A DNA stretch of 64,000 nt from an uncultured Fulvivirga sp. (GTDB lineage Bacteria > Bacteroidota > Bacteroidia > Cytophagales > Cyclobacteriaceae). Both the position numbers and the translations under genes were made by a program. Under the pieces are notes generated by a model that saw nothing but the letters and a program-made list of their open reading frames with translations, was not told the DNA's origin and searched no databases. Of the stretch, positions 25,883-33,489 are shown in pieces. How positions within the stretch are numbered: the first letter of the stretch is position 1; the number at the start of each line of letters is the position of its first letter. The stretch covers positions 1 to 64,000 of the forward strand of contig CANMSE010000005.1 in NCBI GenBank assembly GCA_947500555.1, in the 5' to 3' direction.

Positions 25883-28800
25883 TTATTTAGGTAATGAAAT
25901 AGTAAATCTGGTAAATTTTTCAAATTCACTTTGCACCTCAATTTTGCCATGAAGTTTGTCCACAGCCATTTTTGTTAAATATAGTCCCAAACCATTCCCT
26001 TTTGATTGGTCTGAACCTCTATAGAACATATCAAAAATGTTGGATATGTGTGCTTCACGTATGCCAATACCATTATCTTCAATTTCAATGTAGTAATGTG
26101 TTTTATCCCCCGAAGCTTTCACCTTTATTTCATGATCATCCTGATATGGTTTTTTAAATATCAATGCATTCTCCATGAGATTAGTAAATATAACATCAAC
26201 CAAAAAGGAATCAGAGTCAATTTGTAAGTTGCCTTCAAGGCCGAATGAATATTTGCTAGGGTGACCAGAATCCAGAAATTGTATTCTATTCTTTATATCA
26301 GCAATCAAGGATGGTAAATCAATGGACTCCTTTGTCGCATCACAATTAATGACTTCATGTACTTGAGTAAGTTTAGCTAGTAACTTGCTCATATCTTTGG
26401 CCACAAGATCAATCAAATCGTAATATTTTATGTCATTAGGGTTTGTTGTCTCAAGCTTAGCCAGCGAAGCCAATCCGTTTATTCTACTTATTGGCCCCTT
26501 TAGGTCATGAGAAGCCCGATAAATGAAAGTATCCAACTCCGCAATAGTTTTCTGAAGCTGCTTTACGGTTGTTTTAATTTTTGATGTACGATCTTCTACT
26601 TTCTTTTCTAGAGATAAATTTAACTCTTGAAGACGATCGTTAATACTTAGAATTTCCTCTTGAGACATTTCCAGCTCCTGATTTTTTTCATTGATCGCAT
26701 CTCGTTGCTTAGAGATTTCTTCGTTCTGATCTTTTAATGTATCATTCTGTTTTTCTATTTCTTTTTTCTGAGAGAGGACTTCAAAAGTTCTATCCGCTAC
26801 TATAAGTTTAAGTTTTTTGCGTTGTTGTCTTATCCTATAAGAATAAGCAAGAACAATAAACCAGACCAGACCCAACCCTCCTAAAGTAAATAGTGTATAT
26901 GCCCAGGTGGTCATGTACCAAGGAGGTAAAATGGTAAATGAATAAGAAGCAGTTCTACCTTCTACATCGAAAACGTTAGTTGATTTTACATGAAATGCGT
27001 ATTCCCCAGGGCTGAGATTGTTGTATTCTTTGACCCTTTCTTTGGTCCATGATGACCACACCTCATCGTTGCCCTGTAGGAAATACTTGAATTTAATTTT
27101 ATCATTTTGAGTGAAGTATGTAGCGCCATATTCAAATTTTAATGCGTTTTGAGAGTATTCTAATCTTGGTTTATAGGAATCAGGCTGATCAACGACAAAA
27201 CGAGGTAACGTATTTAAAGAATCAGTATAGTGACCAAAGAAAATGGTAGAATCTAAAATAGAAACTTTATTAACTAATGTATTATAATTTAAGTTATGAG
27301 TGAAATTGCTATCAGAAGTGTATTTAAAGAGACCTTCTGGTGTGGCAAACCATAAATTACCGTCTTTATCTTTTTCTATATTCCTTATTTCTGAATAATC
27401 GAATCCATTAAACTTTGTTGATAGTATCTTATAACCCGCATTCTTTAATTTGACTAAATCCAATGTTGTATCATCAAATGAGTCTTTTGCCGAAATAATA
27501 TAACTACCATCTGAATATTTAAAGACATATTGAATTTTCTTATGATATTGAAATAATTTTTCGAACCTATCAACACTGTCATTGTATTGATACAGTCCGT
27601 CAGTTGTAAAAACATGAAGTTGGTTATTTATTAAAACTAACTTTGTGAAGTATGTATCGTCAATTCCATTATTGCTATTGTATAGTTTGACTTTCTTATT
27701 TATTACATCCCACCGATAAACACCATTAAACTTTGACGATACCCACACATTATTGTTTCGATCAACCAATGCAGAATTATAGGTGTTTGAGGGAATTTTG
27801 ATTGAAGTCAACTTCCTTAAGTTATTAATGCCCTCTTTAGCATATAAGTTCAAGCCTTCAAGAGAAGTAACTAAATAAGTAGAATCATTTAATATCTCCA
27901 GAAAACTAATGCCTCTGTCAATTAGAATTTTTTCAGGTAATTCATTATTTGAACTAATGCTATATAACCCACTTCTTGTTCCAAAATAAATCTTATCATC
28001 AATTCTTTTGATAGTCCAGACATGCTCGTCTATTTCTTTAAAATCTATAATATTACCATAAGAAATAAGGAATAGACTAGAAGTCGTTCCTACTAACATA
28101 TTGTTTTGGTCTGTGCTGATAGCCCATGACGATCCATAGAGCCCATTATTTTCATTGAATTGCATGAAGCCATTTTTATGCTTTATAATACTAATACCCT
28201 CCTGCATCGCTAGCCATAAGTTTGATTCATTATCTTCAAAAATGAACTTTACAAACTGGCCCTTTAGACCAATACTCTTATTATAGTTATTAATGTCATT
28301 ATTGGAAAGTACTTGTACTCCATTTTTAGTATTTCCAAATGCGTTATCTCCGTTTTTCAATGTTGTACCGAACCTAATATTGTCTGTATCTAATTCATCA
28401 ATATTCTTAAAGGAGAGAAGTCTGTTTTTTTTCAAAAGAAATGATGAGTCAGATGATGCGATTACAACCAGAGAATCTTTTTTACCTGATATTAGCTTTA
28501 TTTCATACTCTTTTAATTTTAATGCCCCTTCTATGGATTTTGGTGAACATCCTTGAATTTCAGATATACCATTTTCATTATCTGGAATGTATATAGTATT
28601 CTCTACTTGAAAAAACTGATTTGAATAATCACCATTAAAATGAGTAATTTCTTCATTCATCCAACGGAAGAGTCCAGCAGTAGTCAGAAAAAAGATGCAA
28701 CTTGGAGAAGTTTCAATTATGTGCCATACAATAAAAGGCTTGTTAGAAAGAGTATACTCACCTAATAGGGATTTCTTTACTAAAAGGCCTTGAGCATCTG

Positions 28801-29107
28801 AGATAATGATACCGAAATCATTTTTCTCACCATAAAAAAGTAAGCTGGTATTTTTACTGTAAAAAATGGAGGATATGAATCTCGAGTTTGGTGAGTTCAA
28901 TTTCCATGTAGAGCCGTTGTAGGATAAAAGTCCTTCTAAGTTTGCGCTGTAGATGATTCCTTTGGAATCCTGCGTTATACTAAAGTTAGAATTAGAGGCT
29001 TTGTAATTCTTACTGTCAAAATTTTTTATTATCGCCCTGCCTTCATTTTGGCCATAAATATTCAAGCAAAATATTACAAATATTAATAGTAATGATAATC
29101 TAAGCAT
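25883..29107 (-). CDS. Two-component propeller sensor histidine kinase
   Basis: A 1074-residue membrane sensor. A signal peptide (to NIYGQ) is followed by a seven-bladed-type beta-propeller region of two-component-propeller repeats (about 30-640, e.g. NLWLAMQEGISI, NLWFATPEGLFKY), a Y_Y_Y domain (about 655-720), one transmembrane helix (about 735-757), a long coiled coil (about 770-860) and a kinase core with phosphoacceptor His867 in YRASHDLKG, Asn box near 980 and G boxes DNGIGI and GNGLGLYL. Unlike hybrid HTCS proteins, no receiver or AraC domain is fused, so a separate response regulator is needed and none is adjacent. Periplasmic ligand, perhaps a glycan, unknown. Confidence 0.93.
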   Translation of the reverse strand: MLRLSLLLIFVIFCLNIYGQNEGRAIIKNFDSKNYKASNSNFSITQDSKGIIYSANLEGLLSYNGSTWKLNSPNSRFISSIFYSKNTSLLFYGEKNDFGIIISDAQGLLVKKSLLGEYTLSNKPFIVWHIIETSPSCIFFLTTAGLFRWMNEEITHFNGDYSNQFFQVENTIYIPDNENGISEIQGCSPKSIEGALKLKEYEIKLISGKKDSLVVIASSDSSFLLKKNRLLSFKNIDELDTDNIRFGTTLKNGDNAFGNTKNGVQVLSNNDINNYNKSIGLKGQFVKFIFEDNESNLWLAMQEGISIIKHKNGFMQFNENNGLYGSSWAISTDQNNMLVGTTSSLFLISYGNIIDFKEIDEHVWTIKRIDDKIYFGTRSGLYSISSNNELPEKILIDRGISFLEILNDSTYLVTSLEGLNLYAKEGINNLRKLTSIKIPSNTYNSALVDRNNNVWVSSKFNGVYRWDVINKKVKLYNSNNGIDDTYFTKLVLINNQLHVFTTDGLYQYNDSVDRFEKLFQYHKKIQYVFKYSDGSYIISAKDSFDDTTLDLVKLKNAGYKILSTKFNGFDYSEIRNIEKDKDGNLWFATPEGLFKYTSDSNFTHNLNYNTLVNKVSILDSTIFFGHYTDSLNTLPRFVVDQPDSYKPRLEYSQNALKFEYGATYFTQNDKIKFKYFLQGNDEVWSSWTKERVKEYNNLSPGEYAFHVKSTNVFDVEGRTASYSFTILPPWYMTTWAYTLFTLGGLGLVWFIVLAYSYRIRQQRKKLKLIVADRTFEVLSQKKEIEKQNDTLKDQNEEISKQRDAINEKNQELEMSQEEILSINDRLQELNLSLEKKVEDRTSKIKTTVKQLQKTIAELDTFIYRASHDLKGPISRINGLASLAKLETTNPNDIKYYDLIDLVAKDMSKLLAKLTQVHEVINCDATKESIDLPSLIADIKNRIQFLDSGHPSKYSFGLEGNLQIDSDSFLVDVIFTNLMENALIFKKPYQDDHEIKVKASGDKTHYYIEIEDNGIGIREAHISNIFDMFYRGSDQSKGNGLGLYLTKMAVDKLHGKIEVQSEFEKFTRFTISLPK

Positions 29108-29150
29108 CTTTAATTTAACAGATGCTAAAATAGAGCTTACTAATTAAAGT

Positions 29151-29190
29151 AGAATAAAAAAGGCCAGTTTTAACTAGCCTTTTTTATTCT
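29151..29190. terminator. Bidirectional-looking terminator at the end of the 168-aa gene
   Basis: The two 18-base arms (29151-29168 and 29173-29190) around a TTTA loop form AGAATAAAAAAGGCCAGT against ACTAGCCTTTTTTATTCT with one mismatch, so each strand reads GC stem then TTTTTT. It contains the last codons and stop of the minus-strand gene ending at 29170 and lies 44 bases before the kinase start. Confidence 0.8.
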
Positions 29191-29676
29191 ACTCAGATAT
29201 TCGGGAGTATATTTATTAGCCCATTCTTCATACCATTTCATTAGTGTTTCAGCACCATATTTATCATAAATAAAGGAATACTGAAGCATTAATTTTTCTT
29301 TAGTTTCATTAATAACTTGCGAAGGATTCTCCTGAAAGCGCAAGCTGACAATATCCTTTTCTTTTTTAGGAGTAGGTCTATGATGAATGAATTTGCTAAA
29401 ATTTTTGAAACAGAAATCTATATATTGTTTGGTATGTAAAATGAACGTATGCCACATTTCATCAATTATAAACAAAGGTCTATCAATAAAAAGATTAATG
29501 CCTTCATTATCTTGTACTTCCACGGCCAGTTCTAGAAATTTTTTAGTTTCATCGAAAATTTCTTTGGCCTCAGGATAACTGACATCATACCTGTCCATAA
29601 AACCGGTAATGACAACTTCATCTTCATCTTGGGAAGTTAAGTCAATATTATCTAACTGACTGGCTAATAGACTCAT
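29170..29676 (-). CDS. Glycine-rich-domain-protein-like (GRDP/DUF1399-like) protein
   Basis: A 168-residue, probably cytoplasmic, helical protein. A conserved-looking core at about residues 68-106 contains FIIDEMWHTFILHTKQYIDF, then FIHHRPTP, recalling the xxDxxWHxFILxTxxY...HHxPxP pattern of glycine-rich-domain-containing (GRDP) proteins; the match is from memory and not certain. The C-terminal half has LQYSFIYDKYGAETLMKWYE. It lies 46 bases after a 50-residue peptide gene on the same strand and ends in a strong terminator, so the two form one transcription unit. No enzymatic role can be assigned; the D-E-x-W-H and H-H residues could bind a metal. Confidence 0.72.
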   Translation of the reverse strand: MSLLASQLDNIDLTSQDEDEVVITGFMDRYDVSYPEAKEIFDETKKFLELAVEVQDNEGINLFIDRPLFIIDEMWHTFILHTKQYIDFCFKNFSKFIHHRPTPKKEKDIVSLRFQENPSQVINETKEKLMLQYSFIYDKYGAETLMKWYEEWANKYTPEYLSRIKKAS

Positions 29677-29722
29677 ATCTTTAAATAGTTAAATATTAGA
29701 TGTAAACAAAAATGACAAAGAA

Positions 29723-29875
29723 TTAATTGCCATTTCCACCATTTCCACTTACTTCGCACATCACACAACTAGCAGTTAATGAGTTACTTGTAGATAAATT
29801 TCTTTTGATTAAATTAGAAATTAAAGTGTTTTTAGCTGTTTTTGTTTGCTTTTCAGTATAATTAGTAGTTTTCAT
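29723..29875 (-). CDS. Small peptide gene, 50 residues with Cys/Gly/Asn-rich tail
   Basis: An ATG-started frame of 50 codons. Residues 1-30 are hydrophilic, Thr/Lys-rich and helix-prone (KTTNYTEKQTKTAKNTLISN), with no signal peptide. Residues 31-50 are NSLTASCVMCEVSGNGGNGN: a CxxC then a Gly/Asn tail, like a leader followed by a core segment. This resembles the precursor of a modified or exported natural product, but no modifying enzyme, protease or transporter lies beside it. It is preceded by a promoter-like sequence at 29912-29943 and followed by the 168-residue gene. Whether it is translated rests on this context and composition. Confidence 0.62.
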   Translation of the reverse strand: MKTTNYTEKQTKTAKNTLISNLIKRNLSTSNSLTASCVMCEVSGNGGNGN

Positions 29876-29911
29876 AATTTGTTGGTTTAATTAAATTTTT
29901 GATTATGACCG

Positions 29912-29943
29912 CAAGTATATTAGCTGAAAACGTAACATCCAAA
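29912..29943 (-). promoter_or_regulatory. Candidate promoter of the peptide/GRDP-like unit
   Basis: On the minus strand TTTG (29940-29943) is followed after 20 bases by TATACTTG (29912-29919), one mismatch from TAnnTTTG, and the peptide ATG lies 36 bases further on. Spacing agrees with the Bacteroidota promoter model. Confidence 0.45.
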
Positions 29944-30339
29944 TATTGAAATAATGGAAATGGGCTAAAGTGTAAATCTTGATAAAGTGCAAATTTAATT
30001 TTATCAAAATATAGTATTACGAGAGAGTACCAGACATTACAATTATTATATAATAGTCCCTCAAAATGGAATCGCTAATTGTGGATAACTTTTTTCAAAA
30101 AAATATCTTGATATCACAGGTGTAACCCTTTTTGAGTATTGAGCTATTTTTTTACCCCTTCACTAGGTGAAAAGAAGTGAAGAATTTTGAATTTGGATAT
30201 AAATATAGATCGTTAACGCTTTATTCTATTAAGTGTTTCATATAAATAGCTCTTTACTAACTACTTATCGCAGATTCATGAGGTGTAATTGTTTTTCTTA
30301 CATGAAATATTCATTTTTTGCATAGAAATTTCAAAAAAT

Positions 30340-30355
30340 GGTTAAAATTTTAACC
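30340..30355. promoter_or_regulatory. Perfect 16 bp palindrome before the glutamine synthetase promoter
   Basis: GGTTAAAATTTTAACC is a perfect palindrome centred about 40 bases before the predicted transcription start. It occupies the place of the missing -33 box, as expected for an activator or repressor site. Confidence 0.5.
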
Positions 30356-30373
30356 TCACCTATTCAAATTCAT

Positions 30374-30381
30374 TACCTTTG
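30374..30381 (+). promoter_or_regulatory. Perfect -7 element of the glutamine synthetase gene
   Basis: TACCTTTG matches TAnnTTTG exactly, 39 bases before ATG 30421. It contains the TTG that begins the longest frame, which rules that TTG out as the start. No TTG box is found at the -33 position. Confidence 0.55.
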
Positions 30382-30420
30382 AGACAAATATTGGATTTAT
30401 TTTTAACTAACAATCACCAC

Positions 30421-32580
30421 ATGGCACATTTAAGATTTAAAGCACTCGATCTAGCAAATAATAGACCGAAAGTGCAAGTAGAATCTAAAGGTAAAATTTC
30501 TGATTATTTCGCTTCTGAAGTATTTGGACTTCCACAGATGGAGACATTATTATCTCCTGACGTATATAAGAGAGTCAAGAAAGCGATAGATGAAGGATTA
30601 AAATTTGATAATGAAACGGCAGATGTTGTAGCTTCAGCTGCTAAATCCTGGGCTATAAGTAAAGGAGCAACTCACTTTACTCATTGGTTTCAACCATTGA
30701 CCGGTTCAACTGCTGAAAAACATGATACCTTTTTTGATGCACATGCAGGGATAGAAAAATTTAAAGGCACGGCCCTAGTCCAGCAAGAACCAGATGCCTC
30801 GTCATTTCCTAACGGAGGTATTCGAAGTACGTTCGAAGCTCGAGGATATACTGCTTGGGACCCAAGTTCTCCTATGTTTATTTATGGCGTTACCTTATGT
30901 ATACCTACTGTATTTGTGGCGTATACGGGTGAGGCACTGGATAATAAGGCCCCACTTTTGAAGGCGGTTGAGGCTGTGGATGAGGCAGCAACAAAAGTTT
31001 GCCAACTATTTGATAAAAAGGTAACTAGGGTTAAAGCTTCACTTGGTTGCGAACAAGAATATTTTGTGGTTGATAAAGCTTTATATGCAAGTCGGCCAGA
31101 TTTGGTAATGGCAGGAAGAACAGTCTTCGGACACAACCCAGCCAGAGGGCAGCAACTTGATGATCATTATTTCGGCTCAATACCCCCCCGTATTTATGAC
31201 TTCATGAAAGATTTCGAAATCGAATGTTTGAAATTGGGAATACCTGTGAGTACTCGTCATAATGAGGTTGCACCGAGTCAGTATGAAGTAGCTCCGATTT
31301 TTGAGGACATCAACGTTGCAACAGATCATAATCAATTGCTAATGGACGTTATGTCAAGAGTTGCTGAAGGTCATCGTTTAAAAGTATTGTTTCATGAAAA
31401 GCCATTTGCGGGACTAAACGGTTCGGGAAAGCATAATAACTGGTCTTTAATTACAAATACGGGTGTGAACTTGTTCCAACCTAGCAATAGTGCTCGAGAG
31501 AACCTATTGTTTTTAACATTTTTGGTTACAACAGTTAAAGCGGTATATGAGCATGCAGAGCTTTTAAGAGCGAGTATAGCCTCAGCAGGTAATGATCATA
31601 GGTTGGGAGCTAACGAAGCTCCTCCCGCGATTATGTCTGTATTCTTGGGTTCTCAACTAACTAGTGTTCTGGATGAACTTGAGAAGAAAGGTAATGTGAA
31701 GGTGGAGAAAGGGGAAAATATGTATATGAAGCTTGGAATTGATAAAATACCCCCAATTATTCTTGATAATACTGATAGAAACAGGACTTCTCCGTTCGCC
31801 TTTACAGGAAATAAGTTTGAGTTCAGAGCAGTTGGAAGTACGGATAATCCAGCTACACCAATGACTATTTTGAATGCCATAGTAGCTGACCAGCTCACAG
31901 ACTTTTATGCTGCAGTAGAAAAAGAAATCAAAAAAGGTACAGATAAGAGGTTAGCAATAGTAGGAATATTGAGGAAGTACATTAAGGATTCCAAAGCGGT
32001 TAGGTTTGAAGGTGATGGCTACTCAGATGATTGGGTAAAGGAAGCCAAGAAGCGAGGGTTGGCGAATATAAAAGATACTCCTAGAGCTCTTGACGCTTAT
32101 TTGAGCGATGGTTCGAGAAAACTTTTTAACAGACTTAATATCTTGAATGATATTGAGTTGGAAGCACGTAATGAGATTAGCTGGGAAAATTACATTATGA
32201 AAATTCAAATCGAAGCTAGGGTTATTGGTGATTTGGTTCAAAATCATATTGTCCCAACTGCCATTGCTTATCAAAACAAGTTGATCCAAAATGCCAAAGG
32301 TCTTAAGGAGCTAGGGGTAAAAAATACTCAGGTATTGAAAGTTATTGACTCTATGTCAGGTTATATAGATACGCTAGAGAAAGAAGTTTTTGATATGACT
32401 GAAGAGCGCAAGAGAATAAACAAAATTGTAGATACACGTAAGAAAGCGATTGCATACTGCGATGATATCAAAGGAAAATATTTTGATAAAATCCGCTATG
32501 CTGTTGATAAGCTGGAACTAATAGTTGATGACGAAGATTGGCCTTTAGTGAAGTATCGTGAAATGTTATTTTTAAGATAA
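30421..32580 (+). CDS. glnN: Type III glutamine synthetase
   Basis: A 719-residue cytoplasmic enzyme making glutamine from glutamate, ammonia and ATP. The length and sequence (PNGGIRSTFEARGYTAWD, GCEQEYFVVDKALY, DRNRTSPFAFTGNKFEFRAV) are typical of the dodecameric GSIII family of Bacteroidota and cyanobacteria, distinct from GlnA types I and II. Catalytic loops appear intact. ATG 30421 starts the conserved AHLRFKAL; the longer frame begins inside the -7 element. It is a single transcription unit with a palindromic operator candidate and a strong terminator, consistent with nitrogen control, although no PII or NtcA-like gene is nearby. Confidence 0.96.
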   Translation: MAHLRFKALDLANNRPKVQVESKGKISDYFASEVFGLPQMETLLSPDVYKRVKKAIDEGLKFDNETADVVASAAKSWAISKGATHFTHWFQPLTGSTAEKHDTFFDAHAGIEKFKGTALVQQEPDASSFPNGGIRSTFEARGYTAWDPSSPMFIYGVTLCIPTVFVAYTGEALDNKAPLLKAVEAVDEAATKVCQLFDKKVTRVKASLGCEQEYFVVDKALYASRPDLVMAGRTVFGHNPARGQQLDDHYFGSIPPRIYDFMKDFEIECLKLGIPVSTRHNEVAPSQYEVAPIFEDINVATDHNQLLMDVMSRVAEGHRLKVLFHEKPFAGLNGSGKHNNWSLITNTGVNLFQPSNSARENLLFLTFLVTTVKAVYEHAELLRASIASAGNDHRLGANEAPPAIMSVFLGSQLTSVLDELEKKGNVKVEKGENMYMKLGIDKIPPIILDNTDRNRTSPFAFTGNKFEFRAVGSTDNPATPMTILNAIVADQLTDFYAAVEKEIKKGTDKRLAIVGILRKYIKDSKAVRFEGDGYSDDWVKEAKKRGLANIKDTPRALDAYLSDGSRKLFNRLNILNDIELEARNEISWENYIMKIQIEARVIGDLVQNHIVPTAIAYQNKLIQNAKGLKELGVKNTQVLKVIDSMSGYIDTLEKEVFDMTEERKRINKIVDTRKKAIAYCDDIKGKYFDKIRYAVDKLELIVDDEDWPLVKYREMLFLR

Positions 32581-32604
32581 TTCAATATCAAATGAATGAC
32601 GAAA

Positions 32605-32636
32605 GGTCTCAAGGATTATCCCTTGAGACCTTTTTT
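32605..32636 (+). terminator. Rho-independent terminator of glutamine synthetase
   Basis: GGTCTCAAGG (32605-32614) pairs perfectly with CCTTGAGACC (32621-32630) over a six-base loop and is followed by TTTTTT. It starts 24 bases past the stop codon and touches the stop of the convergent hydrolase gene. Confidence 0.9.
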
Positions 32637-33483
32637 ATAGTAAATCTAAAATAGCCTTTTTAATAAGTTGAGGGTTGTTCCATGGTACAAAATGATTCAT
32701 ATCCTCCACCATAATAACTTCTACAGAAGCATTTGTTAACATTTTTTTACCAAAGGCAGCATTACCAGGTGGAACTAACTTGTCTTGTCCACCTTGTATA
32801 ATAATCGTAGGGGCTTTTATCTCAGACCAATTTGATTTCATAATTTCCAACTGGTCTTCCAGAAAGTAAATCTCATCATTTGTAACCCTAAAAGAAGTAG
32901 GTAATATCCATCTTAGAAATGGCGTATGCAGTGGCATTCTAAACCAATTTTCATTGGGCTCTAATTGTGGGTCTATTGATGGTGCTACCATTACCAACCC
33001 ATCTATCAATTCGGGATAATCCATAGCCATTTTGGCGATTACGGGACCACCCAAAGAGTGGCCAATTAAAATGGTCTTAGTATGCGAGTGGTCTTCTAGT
33101 AGTTGGTGAAGAAGTCTTGACTGTTTTGCTAATGATGGTTCGCTATTACCAAAATCCGAGCGACCATAGCCAGGCCTATCTACGGATATTATTTGCACTT
33201 TTTCTATTAAGTCTTTGCTTTTGAAAAAGTGGACAAAAGCAGACCAACTGCCTGGAGCACCATGTAGAAAAATGGCAGTAGGTAGAGTATCGTAACCTAT
33301 TGAAGCATAATTAATCGTTCGTTCACCAACCTTATACTGCCTGATAGTTGGTTTTAACTCCTGATTGACAAAGTATTTGTCAACCTCTTTACCACTCATG
33401 CGAAAGCTGAAACACCCAGACGTAAGCTGAAAGATCAATGCTGTAACCAGTGCCCAACTGGCAATTTTCAATAGTTTTGCCAT
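32635..33483 (-). CDS. Alpha/beta-fold hydrolase, envelope-anchored
   Basis: A 282-residue hydrolase. The nucleophile elbow is LIGHSLGGPV, the acid is in IIQGGQDKLVPPGN, and the catalytic His in DMNHFVPW; the oxyanion HGAPGSWSAF precedes them. The N-terminus is a hydrophobic segment with a lipobox-like LTSGC, suggesting a lipoprotein. Substrate unknown. It follows the S41 protease gene by six bases, so the two are probably cotranscribed. Confidence 0.87.
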   Translation of the reverse strand: MAKLLKIASWALVTALIFQLTSGCFSFRMSGKEVDKYFVNQELKPTIRQYKVGERTINYASIGYDTLPTAIFLHGAPGSWSAFVHFFKSKDLIEKVQIISVDRPGYGRSDFGNSEPSLAKQSRLLHQLLEDHSHTKTILIGHSLGGPVIAKMAMDYPELIDGLVMVAPSIDPQLEPNENWFRMPLHTPFLRWILPTSFRVTNDEIYFLEDQLEIMKSNWSEIKAPTIIIQGGQDKLVPPGNAAFGKKMLTNASVEVIMVEDMNHFVPWNNPQLIKKAILDLL

Positions 33484-33489
33484 GAAGGC

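Larger units (their letters stand above)
29876..30420. other. 545 bp intergenic region between the peptide gene and glutamine synthetase
   Basis: AT-rich and without a credible gene. The left end holds the promoter-like elements of the minus-strand peptide unit; the right end holds the palindrome and -7 element before glutamine synthetase. Between them, 30159-30171 is a short inverted repeat (TTCAC, three bases, GTGAA). Nothing else is recognisable. Confidence 0.6.

Noticed and set aside
25883..29107. Hybrid two-component system controlling a polysaccharide utilisation locus
   Set aside because: No receiver or AraC domain is fused and no SusC/SusD pair is near, so only a sensor kinase is claimed.
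29723..29875. Firm RiPP precursor assignment for the 50-residue peptide
   Set aside because: No maturation enzyme, protease or transporter is adjacent, so only a peptide of unknown role is claimed.
30379..30420. Longer glutamine synthetase start at TTG 30379
   Set aside because: The TTG is part of the -7 promoter element TACCTTTG, and the family N-terminus begins at ATG 30421.
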